Of a DNA stretch of 64,000 nt, positions 32,860 through 47,003 are shown one piece after another (position 1 is the first letter of the stretch; each line of letters opens with the position of its first letter). The notes below the pieces were generated by a model, which saw only the letters and a program-made list of their open reading frames with translations, was not told the origin of the DNA and searched no databases. Source of the stretch: Chaetomium olivaceum (Eukaryota; Ascomycota; Sordariomycetes; Sordariales; Chaetomiaceae); NCBI GenBank assembly GCA_039881045.1, contig JAYWVB010000071.1:62001-126000 (forward strand). Reading direction: 5' to 3'. The translations under genes and the position numbers were made by a program.

Positions 32860-35800
32860 CAACGGTTCGGGCGCCGCTTCGGGGACGACGCAGCCCTCGT
32901 CGGCCAGGTGAGGCAAGGGCGCGGCGTCGAGTTGATGGGGTGAAAGCGACGACAGGTCAGGCTCAGCCGGGCTGAGGAGAACAAGGGCCGCCAGTGTCTC
33001 GGGAGGATGACGCGCGTTCCCGGAAGGGAGCGCGTTTTTGGCAAAAAGGCGCTCGGATAGGTAGACGATGCGACGGAGATGTGGGGTTGACTATGGTACT
33101 CTCGCTCGATCGCCGTGCGACGTCGAGGATGGATAAAAAAAATCCGACGTGGTCGGCGGGGGCCTAGGGGTTCGTCAGGGTTTCGAGAAAGGCGCGTGCG
33201 GCGAGCGACGAAGCGACGGAGCGACGGGGCCACGAGGGCAGATAGCGCAGATGACGTCGGCAGCACCACCAGCAATTGCCCCGTCAAGCTAAAATCATCT
33301 GTAACCGACTGTATGGCGCGTAGAGATGGGGGGCGCAACGACGGGCTCGCGATGGCTGCTTTTGGACGATGGGTCGTGCGATGAAATTCTTGGGCCCGAC
33401 GCTTTGCTGCAGGGACGCAAGGTTGCGATGGAAGGAGAGCGGGCGGAGTGCGTGATCGCTGGCCGCGGCGGGTCCAGAATCAGGCTAGCGGCAAGCCATG
33501 CCCGGCTTTTTTAGGCGCTAAACCAGAAATAAGCGCGCCTGATGTCACAACGCCACCCCGCCGAGGTCGGGAACACCCTCAAGGCCCCCTCGGGACCCCC
33601 ACTCCTGCCTGTTTCTGCTGCACAGATTGGGGACATTTTCGACTTGCTTTCACCTTTTCACCGGCCCGGGCACGCCGAATCCCGGCGCCGCATGAACATG
33701 ATTCACATCCGCTCCTCAACGGCACGGACCGCGCTTTTTAAACATTGTATGTACAACATCACGGACACAACCGAGAGTCCGATTCTTCTGACGGCCCGGC
33801 TTTCTCCGGCAGTCCAAGACCCGGGCGCGGGTCCAAAGCCGAGTCCAAAACGTGGTCCCACTCTCGACACGACGTTTCATTGTTTTCCATGTTTTTCACC
33901 GAAACAATCTTCAGCCTTTCGACTGGTATGTATGTACATACATACCTATGCAATGCTGCGTGCGTGTTATGCAATTGTTTAAACGGATAATTCCACAAAC
34001 GTTCGTCTGATCTTCTTTCGCCACGTCGATTTATCATCACACCTTGAAATATTCTATCAAAACTCGAATAGCTAGGTAGTCTCGCAAAACCTTTACTCTC
34101 TTTACTATCGGCGCTACGATAAATCATCAACACCGATCCACGTACGATGTAGTTCTTTGGCAAGGAACGCACTGGAGTTCAGCTGCCTGCGAACGATAAG
34201 ATGATCCTCACCACATGGTGGCACAAGCGCATCGAAATCATGCACAGGCTTCTTAACTATCGTCGAGACGAACCACAAAGACAACGGGAGCAGGTCGCAG
34301 GCGGCCGTCCATTCTGTGGCCAGACCCGAGCCCGCCACATGCGCTTCTCTTGGGAATGCTGGGGAGCCCCGGGTTCAGCCAGGGGCAATATATGGTTCGG
34401 GCGGGATGCATATAAATAAACGCCGTTATATTGATGCCCAAGAAGGGCGAGCGTGGGCGCCACGCCACGCGGCTAGTCCCAAAATCAGCTGGTATCAAAT
34501 GAGGCGTCGGGGTTCATGCGTGCTCATATATTACACATGTCCACTTTGTATGGATTCAATATCCAATACTACCAGGTATGCAACCTGGTTGACACACACG
34601 TCATTCAGTCACAAACCTCAAAAATGATCAATCTGTGCTCCAATCTCTTACGCCGGTAGTCGTCGCTTGCTCATGTGTCAAACCGGTTGGTTGTCTTGGT
34701 CTCAGGTTTCGGGTAGTTGCGAAGTGAGACAACTCTACCGATGTGTTTTAAGGTTGGGGGGTTTCGAGTAGTTAGTAAAGACTTAACGATATCTTCAATG
34801 CAGATTGCTTTGGCTAGTTAGCCAGCCGCCATTTCATAGAAATCTGAAGAGCAAGCCGGCATCGTCGGCGGTCGATTCGCCGAGAACCAAAATCCAGAGC
34901 TGAGACCAGCAGCCCGCCATACCCAAACCGGCGCTTGTCAGTTCAGCTCAGCTGTGGCTAATCCGATTCCGTCATTTTTAGAAAAGCCCGACCGAGTTGT
35001 CCCTCACACCGCATTTCCTGACGACCTGACGACAATCTTGCATGTTGCATCGATAAGGGGGCTGGCTGTGAGGCCCCCATCGTGTCATCTTGGAGAGGAT
35101 GTCGAGATAGAGATATCTCATCTGGAGAAACGAGGTTCATCTTGAGGATCAATAGTTATCAGTGGGTCCACCCAATCGTCCGAACCGGTGAGACAGGGGT
35201 TTATCGGCCAAGAGCCGCATGATCGGCAGGGCGGCATTCCCAATATTGCCGCTCTTCTGTTTGACTTCTTTTTTTAACCTGCACGGGCGCGAGCATTATC
35301 CGTGCGAGTGCTGCAAATCTTCAACCCACAGGTCTCGGGAGACAACGAGATCCCAGGCGCGGCGACGATCACTGGTCTTTCCTGCAGCCAACACTACGAA
35401 GTATGCGCCAACGGGATGTTGCGAAGTGATAAAAAAAAAAAGACGGGGTCCGTCGGGAGTTCCCAGTTGGGCTTGGTGTGGCGCCCTGGATTTTTCTGGC
35501 CCTGTCAAGCCGCGAGCAGAGCCGCCTGATCCAGATTAGCGCCCTTCACGGTTTTCATCTCATCCCGGCATCGATAGGAGCCATGTCAGAAGGCTGGCCA
35601 GCCGGCGCTATCGAATTCGCCAGGGAGGACTGGCTGCAAGCAGCAGCGACCGTCACGTCCGGATACCGGCTGGGCCTGGAGGAGATTTATGGATTTGGGC
35701 ATCAAGCGGCCCCAATCAATTTGCCCGGAGATGTTCTCATTTCAAGGGGTTGGTGGAGAGCGGAGCAGCGAGAAGGGAGGACAAAGAAAGTTCCGAGTTG

Positions 35801-37795
35801 CCAAAAGTACCGGTTGCTAGTTGTCTCGCTTGCGATCAATGTTTGAGCAAACCCGGCATACCGACTCTCAAGTTGACTGAAGGTTGCGAGACCGAAGCCA
35901 CCAATGCGTTTGGGAATAAGAAAGGATCCTGATGGTTAACATGGATTCTTCTTTCTTTTTTTTTGGCGGCTAACTAATGGTTTGTGCCAGCTACCTTATA
36001 CAAGTATAAATTAGAGAAGAGGGGAGAATCTGCGAAGGTTCGCCATGACATACATAACTAAAAGACAACAACCTTTTCGGGAGGCGTTGAAAAACGGCTG
36101 TGCCTCCAATGATCTCCGATCGCCCCTCTTGGTGGTCCTTGTGGTTTGTGGCCCTGTCCCTGCCAAGTGGGTGTTGGCTTTGCGCCTATTTCAGTCTTCG
36201 CGTGCCAAGCAACATCCTCCAAGTATCGCGACTTTGGTCACTTACTTCGTCGCTTGTTTCCAAATCCTGGGTAGTCGTCCGTTCGCTGCGTGGGAAATGC
36301 CCGCGATACCAGATCGCCCATCGGCAGCCGTCTGCGGCTGATACGGCGGTTCGACGCACCCGGCGGCGATCGTCCTAGGGCCCTGGTCCATTGCGAGCCA
36401 TTCTGGCGGTAAGGCGCGTTATCGTGTCAGGAGTGCCAGGTACCTCCCAGCAATACGAGGGCCCGCTTTTCCACTGGTGGTTGGAGATGTGCGTGCGTGG
36501 CTCCAGGGAGGGCAGGGAATGGACTGCCCGGGCATGCGGGTCTGTGATGGAGTGATTCCTCGTCTTCGATGAGACAGGCCTCATGTCTCGGATTTTGCGC
36601 AACCGACATGCACATTTCAGGGGGGAGCGCGTGCTGCCGCCATCACAACCGGCTCAGGTTTATCTGGTGCCAGTGCGGTACTATCTGTCCACTCCAGATT
36701 AGACCGGCGTTGGTTGGCTGCATTGGCGAGATAGGCTCTGGGAATCCATCGTTGGTGTTTGGAGGACGCGCTTGCCTGGAACAAGAAGGGTTCGCAGGGG
36801 AATTCGGATTCGGAGACAAGATCGATTGATCGAAGGGCAAGAACCCGTCCCGCTGCTTCCATTTTGGTGCGGCCCCGCCCACTAGCAGCCTGGCGCATCC
36901 GTCTTTCCGTTTGGTGTCATCAGCCGTGTGCCATGGCCCAGGCCGCACCACCCTCCCAGCATGGATGTAGTATCGGAGAACCCCCGCGTGGCTGCTTCTC
37001 ACCCCTGCTCCTTGCCGCAGATGCCATGTTCCAGTGAATTGAGGGCTGAAAGCTGCATTGGCTTGGTGGGTGCCCCTTCCATTCTGCTTGGCGGCTCTTA
37101 AAATGCCTGACGCTGCCGCAGCCCTTCTCTCGCGAAGGAACCTGGAAAGCCCAGTTCTCGCCGGACTCGAGCCTTCCCGACCGCCCGCAGCATTGCTCTT
37201 GCTCTGGCTCTTGCTCTCGCTCAAGAGTTGATTCAAGTTGCACCAACTTCCGCCATCTTCTGTATTCGCTATACACCCCGACCATACCAGCCTGCCTGTT
37301 GGTGGGGCAGCCTTGTCCTCCCAGGTCAATACCGCGCTCATCCCTCACTAGGCCCTCGATTGGCTGGTGATTCCGGAGATTCCAACCTTGCAAACCAACA
37401 ACTTTTAACGACATCCTCCCACGTCCCTCTCGAACTTTTATCTCGGGTTTCACTGTTTCCGCCTAGTCACTTGCTACCTGTCACCTGTCATTTTGTCGCT
37501 TTCAGTCCGTGCGTGTCTTCAGCTTGACCCCTGGCTGTTTCCAAGGGCCTAATATAGGCAGCCTCACATCGCTCGCTACATCCCGCTTGTCTATGCACCC
37601 CGACTCGACTTAATATATTCCTGCCTCCGCACCCTGCACCCCGCGGCCCATCTCTCATCCAGTTTGGTCAGGTGCCCTCACGCCAGGTCTGACGTCGACG
37701 ACATCCTCAATCAGATCCCCGCCGTTGGGTGAATCCGCGACTGGCCAGCAACGGCACCGGCTTACTTCAGCAACAACAACACTGGGCTACCCACG
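32860..37795. other. 4.9-kb gene-free stretch
   Basis: Divergent upstream space of psy2 and the gene at 37796. I find no ORF with recognisable coding character and no RNA gene. The last 600 bases are pyrimidine-rich leader. An A run (11 A) lies near 35431-35441. Confidence 0.45.
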
Positions 37796-39216
37796 ATGTC
37801 GATGTTTTCGATGATCAAGCGGGGCCGGCAGGCCGCCAAGGCACACCGCGCAGAACAAGCTAAGAAGGAGAAGGAGGAGGCGCAAAAGCCACCCTATAAG
37901 CACGTACCGAAGCATGCCGCCATTGATGCTATGTCGGGCGGACCGGGGGGTTGGAGAGAAAATGACAGGGCCAAGATCGTCGAACAGAACCGGCGACGGA
38001 GCGCCATGACGGCTAGCGGTGTAGGCATGAGTGGCATGATCACCCCCATCCACGCGGGCATGCCTCGGGTCCACAGCTCACTCTCGCACGTCTCATACCC
38101 CTCCGCCTACGCGAGCCCCGTCGTCCACCTACCACGAGGCTACAGCTACAGCAGCATGCCCGCGGGCTGGACCCCGCATGGACGGGAGATGACCTACAGC
38201 CCAATCGACGCGGGCAGCATTTCGCCCAAAGGAAAGGAGGTCGAGAGGATTGTCGATTCGTCCCGGACGAGCCGGTCATCGAGCAAGATGTCGACCGGCC
38301 GAATCCCGCTTCCGCCCGCGGGCACACTCGGGGTCAGGGATACTGCGCCGTCGCCGGTAGAGAGCTCCGGCGGTTCAACCAGCTCTCAGGATGACTTGGA
38401 GATGAAGCCGGCGACCAGGCACAGCGTTCCGATCCCCGCTCCAGTCAATGCCGCAGCGATTGTCCCTAAGCCGAGTAGGCCTACAAGTGACACCGAACCT
38501 ATCCACAGACTGCACCCCGGCCGGTCACGCAGAATTTCGGACCCGAATCAATCCGTCCCCCGAAGCTCCCATGCGCCGCGCACAAGCTCTCTCGCGCCGG
38601 ATATCCCTCCTGTCCCAGCGCTTCCACCAATGCAGTTCGGCACTGCCATTACAACGCCAGAAGTGTTCTCATCTGCTGCATCAAGTGCTAGTTCGGTCAC
38701 CATGGTTCCTGTTGCATCCAGCGCATCGCTCTCTACCAAGACAGCTACAGTTCCGACGGTGCTCACGGTCGAGGGGCTGGCGGCACCCCAACAAGCCGAG
38801 ATCAGCGGAGCGGAATCCTCCAGCGGAGAAGAGGCCGCCGCCATCAGAGCTATTGCCCCAGTCGCCGCTTCCGACTCGCCCACGAAGAAGGGACGGAGGA
38901 CATCCAAAATGACGAGGTTCACGGATCTCGAACCAATCCAGTCCAACACCACCGTGACTATGGAAGCCAGCCCGAAGGCCTCGGCGGAGCCAAAGAAAGT
39001 GAGGGAAGACAAGGGGCGCCCGGTCGTAAACGTCGCTGCTCTCCCAACGAGCTTTGACGAAGCCGCTTTTGCCGCGCCGAAGGAGGTCGTTGCCACCCGG
39101 CCGCACCTGCGTCGAAACCGGGCAAGCTCTCCAAGAGTGCGGCTCCAGCTGGGAAACTGGTCAAGAAGAACCGCTGGTCACTACGGAGCAGCAAGAGCAC
39201 GGCGGTGGCCGTCTGA
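37796..39216 (+). CDS. disordered protein with basic C-terminus, frame broken once
   Basis: Not recognised by name. It resembles an uncharacterised family common in Sordariomycetes. It starts MSMFSMIKRGRQAAKAHRAEQ, a basic helix followed by EKEEAQKPPYKHVPKHAA, then about 350 disordered residues rich in Ser, Pro and Ala. The frame as read continues to 39517 with an implausible Cys/Trp/Phe-rich tail. One frame over, the sequence gives APASKPGKLSKSAAPAG, then KKNRWSLRSSKSTAVAV and stop at 39214-39216, which reads as a natural end. The switch lies at the C run 39096-39098, and one extra base would join them. A GT-AG alternative of 41 nt has no branch point and is too short. The protein would be about 473 residues. 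Confidence 0.7.
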
Positions 39217-40011
39217 GGCTTTCCGCTCTCGGCCGTTTTGTTTGGGACTGGCATCGACGTTTGGATGCATATACTTGGCTACCATATCATTTCATTTGTT
39301 TTCTACCGACATCAGCCATCATGAGCACACCCGCGCAGGGAAGCATCTGCGCTTGTCCATTACTACTATTTTTCGGCGTTGGGTATTCTTGGGTCATAAA
39401 GCGTTTGCCGTATTTTGGCTTCTGATGACGATGGCATTTAAAACTTGGGTTGGCCCTGGGAATGGTTGTTGTTTTTTTTACTCCGGAAGCGGGGGCTCAG
39501 CGGATGGTATGCAATAGAACTGGGCTGGCACATCTTGGGATGATTTGTCTGGGCATTGTGGAGGCTTATTGGATACGTTCACTCGATCATCTTTGAATGG
39601 AGAAGTCGAAGGTATCTACACGGTATCTACCTGGTTCATTTGTCCAGAGTCAATTACGACATTCAGGCTCAATTACACACACAAAGTTCAGCTGCTGCCT
39701 CCTGATCATCTCACTATGACGGTTACTTATCTTTGGAACCTGTTGACCTTTCCCGATTCGCCATTTTACGTTTCCCACTGCAGTCATCCGTTTTATGGCC
39801 CCCGAGGTCGTCACCGCTGCTTACTTTTCCTTTTTTTTCTTGAACCAACCCCTCCTCTCCTGCCCCGTTGGGTCTTCCGGCGAATGCAAGCCAAGAATGC
39901 GAGAAATTGATGCCGGGTTCCGTGCCCGAGGACTGGGATGCGGACCAATTACCCAACTGATGACGGATGCGTGCGTTGGTTGTTGGTTCGGTTTTTTCTT
40001 GCCCGCGCTGC

Positions 40012-40014
<3 letters not shown>

Positions 40015-40044
<30 letters not shown>
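40015..40044 (+). repeat. (CTG)10 microsatellite
   Basis: Ten perfect CTG units in non-coding sequence. Confidence 0.9.
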
Positions 40045-42834
40045 AAGGATTTATTTTTGACTCGACTCGGGCAGGTGGAAAAGAATGGAATAGTGCGGGA
40101 TTGGGTGACTCCCTCCTCCCATCGTTTCTGCTCGTGTTCGGGTGGGGGCGGGTTTCCACATCTCTTGTGTTGGGGTTGGGTTGGGGGAGGTTTACTTGCT
40201 TGGTTTGCTCCGAGCATCGAGGTTGGTATGTACGTCTTCTATCTACACAGTACATCTCGTGAAGTGCTCTGGGACCTGGATGGAGGTTCAACGCCGTTCC
40301 TGTGCCGTATTGTGTAGGTTCCCCATGTGCTTGGACCGCGTGCGGGTTGGGCTTGTTTCAGGGCTGAAGCAGGTCCGGTGTTTGGGGAGCTGTGGCCCGC
40401 TAGAGAGCCAAGCCATGCGGGGCTTTTGGAGCTCACATCTGCTTTGATGCTGGGGCCCACTTGAAGTTTGGGAGCCACGACGCATCGATGTTTGGTGCTG
40501 GACATCTTTCACCCTACACACGGGAGGGACACGGGCGCGGGCTGGGATAGCCTGGTGACGGGAAAATGGTAACTAAAATTACAGGAGACACGGCCGGACA
40601 TGCCGTCTGTGGGGAAATCTGTTCTGTGTTGAGATCTCTGACAAACGGGAAGAGAGCGATTCATGGGCGGGGACATTGAAGGATCGGCGCAAGGGCCAGG
40701 TGGCTGGGAGAAGTTCTCGAAACCGTCAGCACCTTCTGAACGCGGGTCGGTCTCCACTTTCTCAACATCATCAGATCATGCAAATCTTGGGAGATGTCCT
40801 TTCTCTCAGCCTTCCGTTCGGGATTATCGCCGATATATCGCGGCTTGCCTGCTGTGGGTATAGTAGCATCACGACCCGAATGGAACCATCCCGGGCATGG
40901 AGGGTTGAGCTCCCCGCCCTCCAACGTTGAAGATTGGGGTCTGGACCAGTCCTCCTGCCACAGCATTGGCATCTGCCTTAGAACGGCTAGCCACTCGCGA
41001 AGGCCTACCCGAACCGGACGAGAGGTGCATTGCGTGGGCCCAGTCGCATTGTGTGGCTACCGATGCGGTCTCGTGAGTGGAAGAAGGGTTAAACTTCCAG
41101 GTTTTGAGTTTGCACTTCATATTCCGAAACACAGCTCGAGAATCTCTTCAAGTCGTGATACCCCAACCTTAACACGCGCGCGCGACTCGTGTTTATCGAG
41201 AACCAGGGTACACCAAACCCTCGACACGACCTCCGCAATCTTGGGTTACACCGTGATCTCAGACCCTTGAGCGTCCGTCAGGGAAGCGCCACAGAAGGGA
41301 ACAGTACCATTGAGCAAGGCTCAGCTGACGGCGGTTTCCACGTTGCAATAATGAATAAATGATAGGGCAGGGTCGCATTCAACTGCCTCTTCCCCGCATG
41401 CGCTTCACCGTCACCGTCAATACCCAGATGCTGCATGCTGCCCGGCCTGCATTTAAGGGGACGAGGTCGGATTGGGCACTTTACGCCTCCTTTTGCATCA
41501 GCGCCTTAGAGGCTGATTTAAAGCCAGCTGGAGAGCACGAGTTTGGTGCAAATAGCACAAGGCTCGTCTGCCTCGGTCTCGGCCCGGCTCGGGGAATACC
41601 GTTTCGGGTGGTGTGAAGCTGGATCGTGAGAACTGGAGGAAGGATGCAAAAGTAAAAATAGAACCGATGCGTGCCACATAGCAAAGTCCTGGGTGTGTGA
41701 GTGACAACAGCAGCAATGAGAGATAGAAGGACCAACAATAACTTAGTTGAACTTCTCATCAACCTACACGAGGCTTCGACCTCATCTGCTCTTACATATT
41801 AGTTCGATGGGGGCCGTGGAATGAAACTTATATTCTTCAAACGAGTAGGATTATGTCGCGCCGATGCAGAAAATGGGCAAAGTCTTCTTATCTCTTTTGC
41901 GACCGTCATCTCTCTTCTTTTCTGCTCTCTTGGCTTGGATTGAATATGGCAGCTCAAACTGTTCCGAAACCCAGGCGAACGCCGCCCAATGCAGCGGCTC
42001 ATCCACACCCGTATAATGTGTAGCCTGAGGTGAACAATATTACACCGCTTTCGCAGAATAGAACTCAACTCTCATCGCCTTGCCGGTTTCGGAAATAGGC
42101 ATGTTCGTCTGCCACGGCTCCTCTTGTAACCCGCCAACCCAGCCACCCTCGGCTAACTAGTGCCGCAAACCGCCTGGATAATGAAGCTATTCCCAGATTG
42201 CGCCCCCCTGCGCGACTGTCTCCACCCGTATTCGAACCGCAAGCCCCTGAAATCCTCACCTTATTTCTTTACTCTTCAAGCTTAGTTGTACTCGTAGAGT
42301 CGTCCTCAAATAGTTGCAACAGACTCCTCATGCTATTACACCACTATCAGAGGCAGCCGGCGCGATACCACTGCCTATTCGCTTCAACCTCAATGGCTTT
42401 TTGGGGCGTACTCACTCCTCTCTTCCTTGCCCTAGCACCTCTTCTTGTAAACCTCAGCATCTCTCTGCTGTTTCTTCCTCCTTCCTAACTACACCCGGCT
42501 CCTTTCCTTGCTCTGCACCTTTGCTGTTCCTTCTCCTTGCTACAACATCTTCATTTATTTTCTCCAGCCCATTCCCTACATAGCAACATGACATGTAAAT
42601 AATCTCAAAAATCCCTCGGCGGTGGCACCAACGCCGAAATTTGAGGCCAGCTGCGACTAAAAGCCCAAGAGCTAGGTCTAGCATTTCCAATACCGGAAAT
42701 GACAGTCGACAATTATCTGCTAATATGGTTACTGGACATAATGTTCCTGGAGCATACCTTGGCGATTAAGAAAGAGCCCTTGAAAGGCATCTCCTCGCGA
42801 CTGCTAACTTCGTAAAACTATAACTCGAAACTTT

Positions 42835-42886
42835 GGCCGCCCGCCTTACATCTCTTTCAGCATAGTCTTTTGATATAAGGGCGGCC
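42835..42886. repeat. imperfect inverted repeat
   Basis: GGCCGCCCGCCTTA at 42835-42848 faces TAAGGGCGGCC at 42876-42886, pairing except for one GCC bulge, with a loop of about 27 bases. Confidence 0.5.
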
Positions 42887-44322
42887 TAGTCCTTGCCGCT
42901 TGAATGGGGTAGTTTACCGTTTAACCGCCCTTATGAATGATCTTCGCATTTCTGAAAGCAATGTAATACACAGCGGGGCTGAGGGGAAACCTGAAGTGAT
43001 GTACGCGGGAGCGCTTCCGACTCAGAACGCGAGGCCTTTCGTTTCCGACTTAGATTCCAGGTCAGAATCCGAGTCTATCAATCACGGTACATCGGAAGGT
43101 TCTGAGCATATTGTACTATGATACAACTAAGACGTGGATACGGGTAAACGGCGTGGTACTATATGATATTAGAAATGTAAGTACCCGTGAGCCCACCTAC
43201 GCTACTCCGAAAAAGCTCATCATTTTTCTGGTAGTGGATCCCTACTATTCTTACACTCCTGCTTGACCTCGAGATCTCAGTTAAGAATGAGGCTGGACTC
43301 TATTGCGGACTTGGATCTTCAGGTATGGTATATCATCACTGGGTCGGGTCCTCTAATATGAAGAAGTCTACGCACATGAACGACTTCGCATACAAATAAC
43401 AGCAGTTCCTTCGTAGCCAGTGCGACCTCGACGCGGCCGTCAAGTAGAGTTCTACAGTGGTCGCGAGCGACCCGAGGCTGCTTCTGCGATTTACCGCCAT
43501 CACAGATATTTCGAGTGTGTGGTGCTGTGGGACTGGTCATGGTGAAGTGACGTCCGCCAACCTGAACTTGGAGACGAATTGGGATATCGGCTCAGCCACA
43601 AGATCGAGGTCCTTTATCGGCCATAAATAATGGCGACAAACCAGTAGAGTTCACGTTATGCTCAAGAATTGAAGTCATCCTGAATATCACTGATATCGAA
43701 TCCTCGATTCCTTGTAACGTGAAAGAAAATATCTTGGTTCCAGGCACCGTTTGCTCATCAAGTGTGGGAGGTACGGTATCTGGAGATTGGTAGAACTTGA
43801 AAGCCACAGGAGGGTTTAAGTTGGAAATAGACCGCGCAGCTCATTGGCGATTGGGCTTGGTCGGGCCGCAACGACGACAAACGGACATAGAATTGTAGTA
43901 ACAGTAGAGAGGGACCTAATGAAGATTCAAGGCATTCTTGACCGGCTAAATTCATTATTGCAGGAAGTGCAACCATGAGTTTGAAAGTGCTGCAGGATTT
44001 CGGCAGCACCGTCAGAACTCGGGACGATGAAAACTTGCATTTTCCTCCGAATCCTCTCTCGCACCGTTCCCACTCCCCGCCATCGTTTTCTTTTTACATC
44101 CGCACATACACCTTGACAATCCATCAGTCTTTTTTTTCAACTGCGCAAAAGGCTGAAATAGGATGAACGACACGTTATCCCGCCTTTTTTACGGCGTTCG
44201 AGGATATTTAGTCGCCGATTCTAGAATCCCAGAATCCTAAAGCCCCTCTAGTAAAGTGGCCAACGCCCGGACTCTTGTAAGAACTGCTATCGATCTATCG
44301 CAAGAAATATCGCTCGCCACTC

Positions 44323-47003
44323 ATGACTCGCCCTCTGTTTGCCGGGCTACTCACGAAGGTATCTTCAAACCAGTTCTCTCTTCCTCCCCCACTCCTCCCT
44401 TTTTATCGCCCAGAGTTTCTCATACGCACATACTAGCTTGCCAACCTGACCTTGAGGCAAAACCCGCGCCCGACTCCGGCCACGGGAGTCCACGATTTTA
44501 AGCATGTCGCCGACCAACAGCAGAGGCTAATCGACGCCCTGAAGGGACAGCGACCAACAAAGAACCCCCGAGACCTAGTCCTCTCTCAGTTCCAACAGAA
44601 GCTGTTGGTATCTCAGGACGCGCGCGCTGCTGCCATGAGACAAAAAGTCCGGTTGTCGTACGTACCACCGTCGTATCCGCCGTGCGTGGTACCTTTCTCT
44701 GGGCTTAAGAAAACTATGATCGGCGATCTGCTGCTCGAAACGCATCACCGGGGAACCTATATACTCGTACGATCGTTGACGCCTCAGGACCGGGAGACGG
44801 CCGTCATGGCCATTGTAGAAGATGAGAAGGGCGACGTCCTCTTGGTTCAGCTGCACCACCAGGTGGACGATAGGGAGCCTCTCGTACACGAGGGTACTGT
44901 CATGATTCTCAAGGAACCGTTCTTGAAGGTGATGTTAGATGGAAACTATGGGCTCCGCGTGGATCATTTGTCCGACGTCGTATTTCTCCTGGCCAACGAC
45001 GAACGGATCCCAGCCGCGTGGCGGCGGAAACCTGATCACAGCGGTACCGCTCTGGCTTGGAAGGCGCAGGGTGACAAGCACTTTAATAGATCCGAGTATC
45101 GGTCTGCGATTAAGTGGTAAGTTGGAGCAAAACCCGCTGATAAGCAAAGCTAACTTTTACGTGGGTAGCTATACCCAGTCGCTGGACTATCCGTCTACTC
45201 CGGAAGAGATACGCACCACGAGGCTCAGCCGGTCCCTAGTATTTCTCAAGGTTGGACAATACGATGCTGCTCTATTAGATACTGAGTTCGTGACGACTAC
45301 GGTACCATCGACTAGCAATCTAGCTGAGAAAGCGCGGTTTTGCAAGGCCGAGGCGCTCTACGGGCTCGAGAGGTACCGCGAGTGCTGTGAAGTGCTCAAG
45401 GAGCTTCGCGTCGACTATCCCAGCAACGCGGCGGCCAAAGCCCTGCTGACCCGCGCTATCGCCCGGCTCGCCGAACAAACGCATGGCGAGTATCAGTTTA
45501 AGCAGCTACATAACGAAGCCGCCAAACTGCGGCCGCCGCACCTGGACCACGCGACCTACATCGGCCCCGTCCGGGTCCAAGACGCCGGCTCCCGCGGGCG
45601 TGGGCTCTTTACAACTAAAGCGGTGAAGGCGGGTGACCTCCTCTTCTGCGAGAAGGCTTTTGCGTACGCTTTCCCTAACGCGGGTACGCGCGAGGTCCAG
45701 GTGGTTCTGGACCCAGAGGCTGGGGGCAGGTTAGACACACGGCCAGCCCTAGTTAATATAGCTATCCAGAAGCTGTACCGCAACCCGTCTCTCATCCCAA
45801 CCATCACCAAGCTCCATCATGGCTCCTATCAGCCAGTCACCACTACCCAAGTCGACGGCCAGTCCATCATCGACAGGTACCCGCCCCCTCCCTCCTCAAT
45901 CCCCCGTAAATTTGATTAACCGTCCCCAGCTTTCTCGTCCGCCGCATCGCCGCTATCAACACCTTCGGTAGCTCCCTCACTACCCTCACCTACCTCACCA
46001 CACCCAACCCCCCCGAAGCCAGCTCATCCGGTATCTGGCACCTCGCCTCCTACCTCAACCACTCCTGCCTTGGCACTGCGCACCGCTCCTTCATCGGCGA
46101 CCTTCTCATCGCGCGCGCAACGGGGGACTTCCCCCCTGGCACGGAACTCACGTGGGCGTACAAGAAGCCCGATGTAGGTCGCGAGTCGGAGTCGGAAAGC
46201 GATAGCACCAGTGGGAGAACGATGTTTCAGCAGTGGGGGTTCGAGTGCGGCTGCGCTCTCTGCACGGATGCAAAGGGTCTGAGGGAAGGGGTGATGAGGA
46301 CGAGAAAGGCGTTGGTAGAGGGGTTGCAGCGGGTGGTGGGGGAGGGCGCGTCGACTCTGTCGCGGGACGCAGTGGTGGAGTGGCTGGAGAGCGGCGTAGA
46401 GGCGCTAGAGAAGACGTATACGCGGCCGGCGGAGGAGGTGCCGCGGTTGGAAGTGTGGACGGTTCTGGGAAAGGTCGTCCAGGCGGTTTGGGTACGGAAG
46501 AGGATACTGACGGTGGAGCAGGCTGTTGGGGTGATGTTGAAGGCGTTGAGAGCGCTGGGGTATGTCATCGAGGGAGGGGAACGGGGTACAGTAGTGGTTA
46601 GAAAGTGGGGGCCGGTGGTCGGCGGCGAGGTCGAGTGCTGGTTGATGCTGCGCGATGCATACCGGGAGACGGCGCCCGAGCTGGTAGCACCAGCTGAGGA
46701 GTATGCGCGTACGGCGTACCGGATTTTGGTTGGCGAGGATGAGACATTTGGACAGCGTGCGGGGGGATCTGCGATTCCCAAAGTGAGTTGGTCCCCATCC
46801 CGGGCATTGACCGCACGCCCCTCTCCTTCTCCCAGACCATCCGGCGGCTCGTCACCACCACGGTCGATGCCCACGCCTTCGGCCCGGAAAACGGCGGCTA
46901 CATCTCGTTGGAAAAGGTCCTACTCGCATGCCGTCGACTCAGGGGGTACGCAGCCGACCCACCCGCAGTCAGAGTAACGATCGGCCCGACTGTATCTGCA
47001 TAG
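44323..47003 (+). CDS. TPR-SET domain protein (SMYD-like), frame broken once
   Basis: Putative lysine methyltransferase-like protein with TPR helices and a split SET domain. Proposed exons are 44323-44358, 44437-45116, 45169-45876 and 45930-47003. The second and third introns have clear signals (GTAAGT/CTAAC/GTAG; GTACCC/GATTAAC/CAG). The first exon is uncertain, since no ATG opens the frame from 44437. N-terminal region: FKHVADQQQRLIDALKGQRP. TPR: AWKAQGDKHFNRSEYRSAIK and onward. SET: GRGLFTTKAVKAGDLLFCEK, then GIWHLASYLNHSCLGTAHRS with the NHSC signature and GTELTWAY. Post-SET Cys cluster: WGFECGCALC. Near 46761 a run of six G separates two frames. The second ends with ELVPIPGIDRTPLSFSQT and GGYISLEKVLLACRRL, which fits the family, and one extra G would join them. 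Length then would be about 832 residues. Confidence 0.8.

Larger units (their letters stand above)
39217..44322. other. 5.1-kb gene-free stretch
   Basis: 3' flank of the preceding gene and upstream region of the TPR-SET gene. Contains a CTG repeat and one hairpin. No coding sequence or RNA gene is supported. Confidence 0.45.

Noticed and set aside
40015..40044. CRISPR-like array or functional CTG tract
   Set aside because: A simple microsatellite without spacers; no CRISPR array is expected or seen in this eukaryotic sequence.
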